Shown: piece after piece, positions 1 through 7,605 of the stretch
How positions within the stretch are numbered: position 1 is the first letter of the stretch
Layout of the letters: each line of letters opens with the position of its first letter
Source of the DNA: JAAYHV01 sp964400515
GTDB taxonomy: Bacteria > Bacillota > Clostridia > Peptostreptococcales > Anaerovoracaceae
Assembly: GCA_964400515.1 (NCBI GenBank)
Contig: CAYNTJ010000014.1
Location: 1 to 27,136, forward strand
Direction of reading: 5' to 3'
Length of the DNA: 27,136 nucleotides
The notes under the pieces: generated by a model
What the model saw: only the letters and a program-made list of their open reading frames with translations
Told to the model about the DNA's origin: nothing
Database searches by the model: none
Program-made: the position numbers and the translations under genes

Positions 1-62
1 AAGCTCTTTAGCGCTAATGATACTTGGCGGGAAGCTGCCTGGGAAAGTAGGACGTCGCCGGT
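1..62 (+). rRNA. rrf: 5S ribosomal RNA, 3' end (partial)
   Basis: The first ~60 bases match the 3' half of a bacterial 5S rRNA: the AAGCTCTTTAGCGC segment, then a loop arm, then the conserved tail GGGAAAGTAGGACGTCGCCG. The 5' half lies outside the window, so this is the end of an rRNA operon on the + strand. The exact 3' end (about 60-62) is estimated from the closing GCCGG. A strong terminator follows at 77-104. Confidence 0.88.
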
Positions 63-76
63 TTTTTTATGTAATA

Positions 77-104
77 AGTCCCTTGATTTAGGGACTCTTT
101 TTTT
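77..104 (+). terminator. Intrinsic terminator of the rRNA operon
   Basis: A perfect 7-bp stem AGTCCCT / AGGGACT encloses a TGATTT loop (84-89) and is followed by C and then seven T. It lies directly after the 5S rRNA 3' end and before the next promoter. Confidence 0.88.
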
Positions 105-105
105 A

Positions 106-134
106 TGTACAAAGCAATTTATATATAGTATAAT
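106..134 (+). promoter_or_regulatory. Sigma-A type promoter for the DMT permease operon
   Basis: A consensus TATAAT -10 box at 129-134 is 17 bases after a partial -35 box TGTACA (106-111, 4 of 6 matches). The start codon at 154 lies about 20 bases downstream of the -10. Confidence 0.6.
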
Positions 135-153
135 ATTTAATTGGGTGGTATAG

Positions 154-1086
154 ATGAATAACAGAATAAAACTGGCCTTGGAAATATTTGTTGTAGGAAT
201 GGTGTGGGGAACATCATTTGTAGCTACTACAGCCATATTGAAACAAGTGAATATATTGCAGTATCTATCACTGAGATGGGGCATGGCGGGACTGGCCTGC
301 CTAATTTTTGTTGCTTTGGGAATTTTCAAGGTTGATTATAGGGGGAAAAGCAAAGGGGCTATACTATTACTTATGGCATTACAGCCATGTATTTATGCAA
401 CCCTTGAAACAAAAGGACTGGATATGACCACCGCATCTGAGGCCTCCATTATATTGGCTTTGCTTCCTATAACCATAGCCTTGGCGTCTTCGCTTTTATT
501 GAAGGAAAAAATAAGAAAGAACATAATAGTAGCCGCCATAATATGCATAGCAGGAGTTATGTTTACTGTATTATTTGACGAAGGATTTGAAACATCAGGA
601 AAGCTATTGGGATATGTAATACTATATATATGTGTTTTATGCGGTGCAGCTTATACAATAATCGGAAATAGAGTAGGAGGAGCATATAACCCCTTGGAAA
701 TAGTGGTTGCCATATCCGTCGGAGGAGGAGTGTTCTTTACACTGGCAGCTATTTTAAAAGGAGAATATTTTCAAGGCATAACCGTTGTCATGGAGGATGT
801 TAAAACATTAACTTTAATAGTATATCTTGGAGTATTTTGTTCGGTTTTATGCTTTTATTTATATAATGACATTAATAACAAGCTGATTCCATCGATGACT
901 TCGTTATTTGTCGAAAACACCGTAACTCTAGTTGGAGGTATAAGCGGGGTTATAGTTAACGGTGATGCCATAGGGGTATACAAAGTTATCGGGGTTTTAA
1001 TGCTCATAAGCGGAATAGCATATTTAAGCATGTCCGAGAGAAAAGACAAGGAAAAGGAAAAAATCAGAATTGCCAGTGGCTTGTGA
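154..1086 (+). CDS. EamA/DMT-family transporter (putative metabolite exporter)
   Basis: A 310-residue integral membrane protein with about ten hydrophobic segments, which matches two EamA repeats of five helices each. The N-terminal segment has the family-type GMVWGTSFVATTAIL, and the end of the first repeat has the typical acidic-aromatic TKGLDMTTASEASIILALLPI pattern (part of residues 88-110). Members of this drug/metabolite transporter superfamily export amino acids, nucleobases or other small molecules; the substrate cannot be read from sequence. The start ATG follows a GGGTGG element at 143-148. The tail is charged (KDKEKEK). The end overlaps the upstream part of the next frame, and the next gene begins 10 bases later, so these are probably co-transcribed. 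Confidence 0.88.
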   Translation: MNNRIKLALEIFVVGMVWGTSFVATTAILKQVNILQYLSLRWGMAGLACLIFVALGIFKVDYRGKSKGAILLLMALQPCIYATLETKGLDMTTASEASIILALLPITIALASSLLLKEKIRKNIIVAAIICIAGVMFTVLFDEGFETSGKLLGYVILYICVLCGAAYTIIGNRVGGAYNPLEIVVAISVGGGVFFTLAAILKGEYFQGITVVMEDVKTLTLIVYLGVFCSVLCFYLYNDINNKLIPSMTSLFVENTVTLVGGISGVIVNGDAIGVYKVIGVLMLISGIAYLSMSERKDKEKEKIRIASGL

Positions 1087-1096
1087 TGGGAGAAAA

Positions 1097-1528
1097 ATGA
1101 TTAGAAGAGCTGTTATTGATGATATAGATAGCATTATGCTGATATATGAAGATGCAAGAAAATATATGAGGGAAAATAATAACATGTCTCAATGGATTAA
1201 TGGATATCCGGACAGGAATTTGATCTTAAATGATATAAGTTTGGGTCATTCGTATGTTTATGAATTGCAGGGAGAAATAGCAGGGGTATTTACCTATTAT
1301 ATAGGTAAAGAGAAGAGTTACAATTCAATAAGAGTTAAGTGGACAAAGAATGATAGATATGGAGTTATTCATAGAATAGCCATTGGGAGAAGAAGCAAAA
1401 ATATTGGGACATTATGTCTTGAATATTGTATAAATGACTGCAAATATTTACGTATTGACACCCATGAGGATAACGGACCTATGAGAAGGTTTTTGAAAAA
1501 AACGGATTTAAAGAGTGTGGAATTATAG
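1097..1528 (+). CDS. GNAT-family N-acetyltransferase, frame interrupted near the C-terminus
   Basis: The protein begins MIRRAVIDDIDSIMLIYEDA and contains DARKYMRENN, QWINGYP, GVIHRIA and LRIDTHEDNGPM, all typical of a clostridial GNAT subfamily that transfers an acetyl group from acetyl-CoA to an unknown amine. The start at 1097 is chosen because GGGAG (1088-1092) precedes it and it matches the family N-terminus; an in-frame ATG at 1070 lies inside the permease gene and is less likely. As written the frame ends KKTDLKSVEL at 1528. One extra A in the A7 run at 1496-1502 would restore the family ending KKNGFKECGII...GSERIAYDKSI and stop at 1575. So the visible product has lost the last strand of the fold, unless slippage or a base-calling error explains it. 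Confidence 0.8.
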   Translation: MIRRAVIDDIDSIMLIYEDARKYMRENNNMSQWINGYPDRNLILNDISLGHSYVYELQGEIAGVFTYYIGKEKSYNSIRVKWTKNDRYGVIHRIAIGRRSKNIGTLCLEYCINDCKYLRIDTHEDNGPMRRFLKKTDLKSVEL

Positions 1529-1575
1529 TGATTGATGATGGTAGTGAAAGGATTGCTTATGACAAATCTATATAA
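1496..1575 (+). other. Out-of-frame C-terminal tail of the GNAT gene after an A7 run
   Basis: Reading from AAC at 1501 gives NGFKECGIIVIDDGSERIAYDKSI then stop TAA at 1573-1575. This is the normal end of this GNAT subfamily, displaced by one base from the upstream frame. The break falls in AAAAAAA (1496-1502). The restored gene would overlap the next start codon (1559) by 17 bases, a common operon arrangement, which supports the idea that the full-length frame is the ancestral one. Confidence 0.85.
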
Positions 1576-2275
1576 GAAAAGAATAGTAGGGGTATTTGTG
1601 CTTTTGGGTATTATACTTTTAACCGGCTGTTTTTCCGAAGAACAAGAAATTAAGGAACCTGTAATTGAGGAAAGCGAAGAAGAAATCGTAGATATTAAAA
1701 TAGATAAAAGTAATCCCTATCTTATTTTTGTAAATAAAGAAAACCCCCTATCCAAAGATTATATACCGTCAAGTTTGATGCCAATAGATGGAAGCTTGTC
1801 ATCAAATCAAGGGATAAGCGCAGATGCAAAAGCTTTAAGTGCATATCTTGAGATGAGAGAACAGGCCCTGGCAGAAGATATACATATGGTTATCTGTAGC
1901 GCATATAGGAGTTATGAACTGCAAAGTACATTATACAACAGATATTTGAGCACAAAAGGCGAAGAATGGACGAAGCTTCACAGTGCATATCCGGGCACCA
2001 GTGAACATCAAACGGGACTTGCCCTAGACATAACATCAAAGGAGATGGGGTATGGACTTGATGTGAGCTTTGAAAACACAAAAGAAGGGATATGGCTTAA
2101 AGAGCATTGCTGGGAATATGGATTTATTATAAGGTATCCCGAAGGGAAAACCGATATAACGGGTTATACTTACGAACCTTGGCATATTAGGTATGTGGGG
2201 GAGGAGTATGCTTCATATATTATGAAGGAAGGATTAACGTTGGAAGAGTTTTTTGAGTTATGCAGTGAAGAATAG
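1559..2275 (+). CDS. VanY-type D-alanyl-D-alanine carboxypeptidase, lipoprotein
   Basis: A 238-residue secreted peptidase (M15B, VanY family) that would remove the terminal D-alanine from peptidoglycan stem peptides at the outer membrane face. The N-terminus has a basic start (NLYKKR), a hydrophobic stretch and a lipobox ILLTGC with the lipidated Cys at residue 24. Catalytic-domain motifs are in order: CSAYRSYELQ, then SEHQTGLALD (zinc ligands His150 and Asp157), then EPWHIRYVG (catalytic Glu206, zinc ligand His209). The start at 1559 is chosen because an AAAGG element (1547-1551) lies 7 bases upstream and the signal peptide then has normal length; an earlier in-frame ATG at 1532 adds nine residues lying inside the GNAT tail. 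There is no vanHAX or vanRS nearby, so a wall-maintenance role is more likely than glycopeptide resistance. Confidence 0.9.
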   Translation: MTNLYKKRIVGVFVLLGIILLTGCFSEEQEIKEPVIEESEEEIVDIKIDKSNPYLIFVNKENPLSKDYIPSSLMPIDGSLSSNQGISADAKALSAYLEMREQALAEDIHMVICSAYRSYELQSTLYNRYLSTKGEEWTKLHSAYPGTSEHQTGLALDITSKEMGYGLDVSFENTKEGIWLKEHCWEYGFIIRYPEGKTDITGYTYEPWHIRYVGEEYASYIMKEGLTLEEFFELCSEE

Positions 2276-2305
2276 ATGGAGATTGGCGGAAAACCTTTAA
2301 TTCTA

Positions 2306-2334
2306 TTGATATATTAATAAAAATTATGTAAAAT
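2306..2334 (+). promoter_or_regulatory. Sigma-A type promoter for the cdaA-glm operon
   Basis: TTGATA at 2306-2311 and TAAAAT at 2329-2334 are separated by exactly 17 bases, each one mismatch from consensus. They lie in the 97-base gap before cdaA. No other convincing promoter is seen before ywlG, so the six genes to 9429 may depend on this one. Confidence 0.68.
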
Positions 2335-2372
2335 AAACATATAAAGCTATTTAATTTCAAAGGAGACAATGC

Positions 2373-3209
2373 ATGGGTGAAATAATAGGTAATCCTGTAA
2401 GTGGGTTTACATTTGTCGATGCTTTAGATATAAGCATCGTAGCTTTTATTATATATAAAATACTTGAATTTATTAAAGAAACAAGAGCGCAACAGCTTGT
2501 CAGGGGATTAGTGGTACTAATTGGTATCTTCTTTATATCCGACTTGCTGAATTTTTATGTCTTAAATTGGGTGTTAAAAAGTACTATGACTATAGGAATC
2601 TTTGTGCTAGTGGTGTTATTTCAACCGGAGCTTAGAAGAGGCCTAGAATATATGGGAAGAAGCGGAATAGTAAGAAATTCCTTTAGAAATATAGATAAAG
2701 AGCATGCAAAGGAAGTTGTAAATGTATTCATAAGAACCGTTGAAAAGTTTTCCCAAAGTAAAACCGGGGCTCTGATAGTAATTGAGAGACAGACCTCATT
2801 AAATGATATAGTTGAAACGGGTACGGTAGTTGATTCCGAAACTTCAGTTGAGATGCTGGGCAATCTTTTCTATGAGGGAGCACCCCTCCATGACGGGGCA
2901 GTGATTGTTAGGGGTGACAGGATATATGCAGCGGGCTGTGTTTTACCGTTAACTCAAAACAAGCAGCTGTCTAAGGACCTAGGCACCAGACATAGGGCAG
3001 GAATAGGTATTACTGAAAGATCTGATGCAATATCCATTATAGTTTCCGAGGAAACAGGTATTATTTCAATTGCGGAAGATGGTATGCTGCAAAGATTTTT
3101 GGATCAAAAAGCCCTGGAAAAGAAGCTGTTAAGCATATATGTTCCGGTGCAAAAAGAGCGATTTCAAATATTTACAAACTGGTTAGGAGGGAGAAGAAAT
3201 GACAAATAA
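2373..3209 (+). CDS. cdaA: Diadenylate cyclase CdaA (c-di-AMP synthase)
   Basis: Membrane-bound enzyme that joins two ATP into the second messenger c-di-AMP. It is 278 residues, normal for CdaA. Three hydrophobic helices (about residues 14-33, 43-61 and 65-84) are followed by the DAC domain with the two signature motifs: DGA at 174-176 (in PLHDGAVIV) and RHR at 206-208 (in GTRHRAGIG). A strong AAGGAG (2360-2365) sits 7 bases before the start. It overlaps cdaR by 11 bases and glmM is next, the conserved cdaA-cdaR-glmM order of Firmicutes, in which CdaR and GlmM physically modulate CdaA activity. Confidence 0.97.
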   Translation: MGEIIGNPVSGFTFVDALDISIVAFIIYKILEFIKETRAQQLVRGLVVLIGIFFISDLLNFYVLNWVLKSTMTIGIFVLVVLFQPELRRGLEYMGRSGIVRNSFRNIDKEHAKEVVNVFIRTVEKFSQSKTGALIVIERQTSLNDIVETGTVVDSETSVEMLGNLFYEGAPLHDGAVIVRGDRIYAAGCVLPLTQNKQLSKDLGTRHRAGIGITERSDAISIIVSEETGIISIAEDGMLQRFLDQKALEKKLLSIYVPVQKERFQIFTNWLGGRRNDK

Positions 3210-4389
3210 CAAAAAAGTAAATATCCTCCTATCGGTAATACTATCGGTTATATTATGGGCGTATGTTATTAATGAAGCTAATCCCATGACTACCAAAGTG
3301 TTTAAAGATGTGCCAATTACATATTTAAACACCGATATAATGGAAGAAAACGGCTATGCTATTTTATCATCGGAGATAGAAAATGTTAATGTCACCGTTA
3401 GAGGCCAAAGGAGTGCGTTAAACACCTTAAATGCCGAAGATATTACAGTAACCGCAGATATGATTGATGTAGCCAAGGGCGAAAACGAGGTGGAGCTTAA
3501 TGTGCTAACCCCTAATAATATAACATTAGACGGAATGAGTAAAAGAACTCTAAACCTGGTGATTGAAAATAGGGTGGTAGCCGAGTTTGAAAGTGAGATT
3601 GTTTTTAAAAATCTATCAAACGAGCAAGAAGAACCGATTATTATAGAACAGGCAAAAACAATGTTTGAGGTAAGCGGTGCCGAGACTTTGGTTGAAACGG
3701 TTTCAAATCTGCAAATAGAAGTGGATGCCAAAGATATTGATGACGAGATGAGAACATTGAAAGTAACTGCATATCCTGTTAGTAGCAATGGAACAATTAT
3801 CAGAAATTTGACAGTTACTGAACCGGAGACCACAGTTACTGTGGTAAATTGCAAGACCAAAACCGTAAAATTAAATGTTAATGTTATAAATAATGAAGAC
3901 GGAATATACCAAAGAACATATAAGGCATCGAAGACTATAACAATAAAGGGGTATGATGAGTATTTGGAAGAAACCGACAGCATAGGTACTGAACCTATTA
4001 ATATCTCATATTTGACAGAATCTCAAGTGTTGGAGATAGTTCCTGTTCTTTCGGAAAATTTGTATGTTGCCGATATTTCGGAAGGTTTAAAATTAAATGT
4101 AACGGTGGAAAAATATATTGATAAATCCTTTGATCTGAGTAACGAAAATATCCTGATAAAGAACCTTGGGGAAGGGTTAACGTACTCAACGGCTAGCCAG
4201 AATTTTACCGCAAGGGTAAGGGCAACGGATAATGTATTAAGCAGCTTAAATCAAGACAGCTTTACATTAACGATAGATGCAGCCGAACTTAAAAAAGGTA
4301 CATATTATTTGGAAGTTATCCCTAATGTAGATGGTGATGTGTATAGTGTAAATGTAATCCCAAGTAAAATAAAAGTGGAAATCAAATAA
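3199..4389 (+). CDS. cdaR: CdaR, YbbR-domain regulator of CdaA
   Basis: A 396-residue protein with one N-terminal membrane helix (about residues 9-25, NILLSVILSVILWAYVI) followed by a long beta-rich extracellular part made of repeated YbbR-type domains, probably three to four. The opening of the first repeat (VFKDVPITYLN) is the recognisable family pattern. CdaR partners with CdaA and adjusts c-di-AMP production. The start ATG overlaps the cdaA end by 11 bases and has GGAGGGAGAAG just upstream. The many Val/Thr/Asn residues and low charge are normal for YbbR repeats. Confidence 0.93.
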   Translation: MTNNKKVNILLSVILSVILWAYVINEANPMTTKVFKDVPITYLNTDIMEENGYAILSSEIENVNVTVRGQRSALNTLNAEDITVTADMIDVAKGENEVELNVLTPNNITLDGMSKRTLNLVIENRVVAEFESEIVFKNLSNEQEEPIIIEQAKTMFEVSGAETLVETVSNLQIEVDAKDIDDEMRTLKVTAYPVSSNGTIIRNLTVTEPETTVTVVNCKTKTVKLNVNVINNEDGIYQRTYKASKTITIKGYDEYLEETDSIGTEPINISYLTESQVLEIVPVLSENLYVADISEGLKLNVTVEKYIDKSFDLSNENILIKNLGEGLTYSTASQNFTARVRATDNVLSSLNQDSFTLTIDAAELKKGTYYLEVIPNVDGDVYSVNVIPSKIKVEIK

Positions 4390-4406
4390 AAGTAAGGAGA
4401 CATAAT

Positions 4407-5759
4407 ATGGGCAAGTTGTTTGGTACTGACGGGGTTAGAGGCGTGGCAAATTCCGAATTGACAGTGGATTTGGCATTTGAACTCGGCAAGGCAGTAACTC
4501 ATGTGTTGCAACAAAAAAACAAAAGACCGGTTATAATTATAGGAAGAGATACCAGGGTGTCGGGGGATATGCTTGAAAACGCATTAACTGCCGGGATTTT
4601 GGCTGTCGGAGGCAATGTCATAAAGCTTGGAATTATTCCAACGCCGGCAGTTGCTTATTTGGTAAAATACTATGATGCGGATGCGGGGGTTGTTATTTCT
4701 GCTTCCCATAATAAATTTGAATATAACGGAATCAAAATATTCAATAGCGAAGGCTACAAACTAGACGATAGAATAGAAGAAGAAATAGAAGATATAATTC
4801 TAAGAAGAGAGTGTATTACAGATCACAAAATCGGTGATAAAATCGGTAAATGCCTAGAAGCTTCCGAGAGTGCTATAGATATATATAAAAGGTTTCTTTT
4901 AGAGACCGTTGCTTTGGATTTATCCGGGCTAAATATTGTTTTAGATACTGCAAACGGAGCGGCATATAAGGTGGCAGAAGAGGTTTTTAGAAAGCTCAAT
5001 GCCGAAGTTACAATAATATCAAATATGCCGGATGGAATAAATATAAATGACGAATGTGGGTCCACTCACACAGAGGGTTTACAGCATAAGGTCAAGGAAA
5101 TAAATGCGGATGTTGGATTAGCTTTTGACGGGGATGCTGACAGACTTATAGTAGTAGATGAAAAGGGTTTGGTGGTAGACGGAGATAAGGTTATATGTAT
5201 ATGCGCCAAATTATTAAAGGCACAAAATAAACTAAGGGATGATGTGGTCACGGTATCCGTTATGAGTAATCTGGGACTTCATAAGTTTATGAAGGAGCAT
5301 GGCATAGATGTAAAGGTTACTGCCGTGGGGGATAGGTATATATTAGAGTCCATGATAAAGTCGGGATGTGTTTTGGGCGGAGAGCAATCCGGGCACATAA
5401 TTTTTAAGGATTATTCCACCACGGGTGATGGGATAATGTCAGCACTACAGTTTCTGAAGGCAATCAAAGATGAAGGAAAGACCATAAGCCAGTTGAGTGA
5501 TGAAATTACTATTTATCCCCAGGTTCTAGTTAATGCAGAGGTTTTAAATAAAAACAAGGGAGCATATAAGGAAGACCCTGAGATAATAAATGAAATCAAA
5601 AGAATCGAAGAAACAATGAAGGGAAATGGAAGAGTACTTATTAGACCTTCAGGTACGGAGCCGCTGGTTAGAGTTATGATAGAAGGCGATGATATTGAAA
5701 AAATTCATGGTTTGGCTCAAGGCTTGGCGGATATGATTAGTGGTAAATATAAAGGATAG
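4407..5759 (+). CDS. glmM: Phosphoglucosamine mutase GlmM
   Basis: Interconverts glucosamine-6-phosphate and glucosamine-1-phosphate on the way to UDP-GlcNAc. The 450-residue length is standard. Visible motifs: N-terminal LFGTDGVRGVAN; catalytic phospho-serine Ser100 in ISASHN; magnesium loop DGDADR at 241-246; sugar-binding GGEQSGHI; and the C-terminal phosphate-binding RPSGTEPLVRVMIEG. AAGGAG lies before the ATG. In other Firmicutes GlmM also binds and inhibits CdaA, which fits its place directly after cdaA-cdaR. Confidence 0.98.
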   Translation: MGKLFGTDGVRGVANSELTVDLAFELGKAVTHVLQQKNKRPVIIIGRDTRVSGDMLENALTAGILAVGGNVIKLGIIPTPAVAYLVKYYDADAGVVISASHNKFEYNGIKIFNSEGYKLDDRIEEEIEDIILRRECITDHKIGDKIGKCLEASESAIDIYKRFLLETVALDLSGLNIVLDTANGAAYKVAEEVFRKLNAEVTIISNMPDGININDECGSTHTEGLQHKVKEINADVGLAFDGDADRLIVVDEKGLVVDGDKVICICAKLLKAQNKLRDDVVTVSVMSNLGLHKFMKEHGIDVKVTAVGDRYILESMIKSGCVLGGEQSGHIIFKDYSTTGDGIMSALQFLKAIKDEGKTISQLSDEITIYPQVLVNAEVLNKNKGAYKEDPEIINEIKRIEETMKGNGRVLIRPSGTEPLVRVMIEGDDIEKIHGLAQGLADMISGKYKG

Positions 5760-5766
5760 GTAGAAT

Positions 5767-7596
5767 ATGTGTGGAATAGTAGGATATGTAGGAAAGACCG
5801 AGGCTAAAGATATAATAATAGACGGACTAAAAAGGCTTGAATATAGAGGTTATGATTCGGCAGGTATTGCGATAATCAATGAAGGAAAGATAACTTTAAG
5901 AAAACATGTTGGTGAAATCAGCAACCTGGAAAAATTAATAGGTAATGAGTCCATAAAGGGCAGCACCGGAATAGGTCATACCCGATGGGCCACTCATGGA
6001 GCGCCATCAGATGAGAATTCTCATCCCCATATAGATGAAGATTGCAGTATAGCTATAGTTCATAACGGGATAGTGGAAAATTACACAGAAATCAAAGAAG
6101 AGCTTAAGAGAAGTCATAATACAAAATTTAAAACAGAAACAGATTCAGAAGTTATAGCTATGCTAATTAGCACCCTATATAAAGGGGACTTAAAGGTTGC
6201 GGTTATGGAAGCCACGAGGAGAATGAGGGGCGCTTATGCGATTGCGGTTATAGCAGCGGAAAGACCCGGAGAACTGGTTGCCCATAGAAAGGATGCACCA
6301 TTGATTGTAGGAATAGGAGATGGATGCAATTTTGTGGCATCTGATTTTTCTGCCTTGGTCAAACATACGGATGATGTTTATTTATTGGAGAACGATGATA
6401 CAGTAGTAATAACTGATAAAACAGTTAATATATACGATGTCAATGACAATCCGGTGAGCAGGAATATAATGCACATTGGTTGGAGTGCAGAAGCTGCAGA
6501 AAAATGTGGTTATGAGCATTTTATGATGAAAGAGATAATGGAGCAACCAAAAGCCATTATAGATACCATAAACAGAAGGCTAGACGATAATGGGAGAATT
6601 GTATTTGATAAAATTGATTTAGATGCCAATAGATTAAATGGTTTTACTAAAATATATATTGTTGCCTGCGGAACCGCATATCATGCAGGACTTGTGGGTA
6701 GAGCAATTATTGAGAAGATGACCAAAATACCCGTTGAGGTAGATGTGGCATCTGAATTTAGATATAGGGATCCCTTTGTAGACGATAAGACCTTATTTAT
6801 CGCAATCAGTCAATCCGGCGAAACCTTAGACACTTTAGCAGCAATTAGAGAAGCAAAGGATAAGGGCGCCAGAATAATGTCCATAGTAAATGTAGTGGGG
6901 AGTTCTGTGGCAAGGGAATCGGACGATGTCATTTATACATGGGCAGGCCCGGAGATTGCAGTGGCATCAACTAAAGCATATACTACTCAATTAGTAGCCT
7001 TATATATGCTGGCCCTATACATGGGAGACTTAAAAGGTAGCATAGATGATTCCTACTATTTTGATTTTATCGATCAAATGAAAAATGTCTCTGAAAAGCT
7101 GGAAAAAGTTCTGGAAAACAAAATGGAATATGAAGAACTTGCCAAAGATTTATATAGCAGGGAAAAGGTTTTCTATATTGGAAGAGGCTTAGACTCAACG
7201 GTATGTTATGAGGGCTCATTAAAATTAAAAGAGATTTCATATATTAATTCCTTTGCCATAGCGGCGGGAGAATTAAAACATGGAACAATTGCTTTGCTAG
7301 ATCCTGATACTATAGTAATAGCACTGGCAACACAAGACAGGCTATATGAAAAGATGGTATCTAATATTCAAGAGGTAAAATCCAGGAGAGCTTATGTGAT
7401 TGCCATAGCAAAGGAAGGAAATACTTCCGTTAGTGAACATGCGGATAAAACTATTTATATACCTGACCTAATTGATGATTTAACACCATTAATCAGCGTT
7501 GTACCTTTACAGCTTTTTGCATATTATGTTGCTAAAGAGAGAGGCTGTAATATAGATAAACCTAAGAACTTGGCAAAAAGTGTTACTGTAGAATAA
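5767..7596 (+). CDS. glmS: Glutamine-fructose-6-phosphate aminotransferase (isomerizing) GlmS
   Basis: Makes glucosamine-6-phosphate from fructose-6-phosphate and glutamine, the entry step of amino-sugar synthesis. The 609 residues contain an N-terminal glutaminase domain (MCGIVGYVG with the nucleophile Cys2, RGYDSAGIA, GHTRWATHG) and two SIS sugar-isomerase domains (GTAYHAG, SQSGETLDTL), ending in the canonical LAKSVTVE. It starts only 7 bases after glmM, so there is no room for a glmS ribozyme, which many Gram-positive bacteria carry upstream of this gene. Feedback control must therefore be different here, possibly through the operon promoter or through the enzyme. Confidence 0.98.
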   Translation: MCGIVGYVGKTEAKDIIIDGLKRLEYRGYDSAGIAIINEGKITLRKHVGEISNLEKLIGNESIKGSTGIGHTRWATHGAPSDENSHPHIDEDCSIAIVHNGIVENYTEIKEELKRSHNTKFKTETDSEVIAMLISTLYKGDLKVAVMEATRRMRGAYAIAVIAAERPGELVAHRKDAPLIVGIGDGCNFVASDFSALVKHTDDVYLLENDDTVVITDKTVNIYDVNDNPVSRNIMHIGWSAEAAEKCGYEHFMMKEIMEQPKAIIDTINRRLDDNGRIVFDKIDLDANRLNGFTKIYIVACGTAYHAGLVGRAIIEKMTKIPVEVDVASEFRYRDPFVDDKTLFIAISQSGETLDTLAAIREAKDKGARIMSIVNVVGSSVARESDDVIYTWAGPEIAVASTKAYTTQLVALYMLALYMGDLKGSIDDSYYFDFIDQMKNVSEKLEKVLENKMEYEELAKDLYSREKVFYIGRGLDSTVCYEGSLKLKEISYINSFAIAAGELKHGTIALLDPDTIVIALATQDRLYEKMVSNIQEVKSRRAYVIAIAKEGNTSVSEHADKTIYIPDLIDDLTPLISVVPLQLFAYYVAKERGCNIDKPKNLAKSVTVE

Positions 7597-7605
7597 GGAG
7601 TATAT

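Noticed and set aside
1532..1558. Earlier VanY start at 1532
   Set aside because: It gives an odd nine-residue extension before the signal peptide and has no ribosome binding site; ATG at 1559 fits better.
1559..2275. Glycopeptide resistance role for the VanY-type gene
   Set aside because: No vanH, vanA/B, vanX or vanRS neighbours; M15B carboxypeptidases are common wall-maintenance enzymes.
3354..3983. 209-codon open frame antisense to cdaR
   Set aside because: Low-complexity Ser/Thr/Val/Ile-rich translation mirrors the sense codons; no ribosome binding site or domain; a shadow of cdaR.
5700..5766. Possible glmS ribozyme before glmS
   Set aside because: The whole upstream stretch is glmM coding sequence and the gap is 7 bases; no ribozyme can fit.
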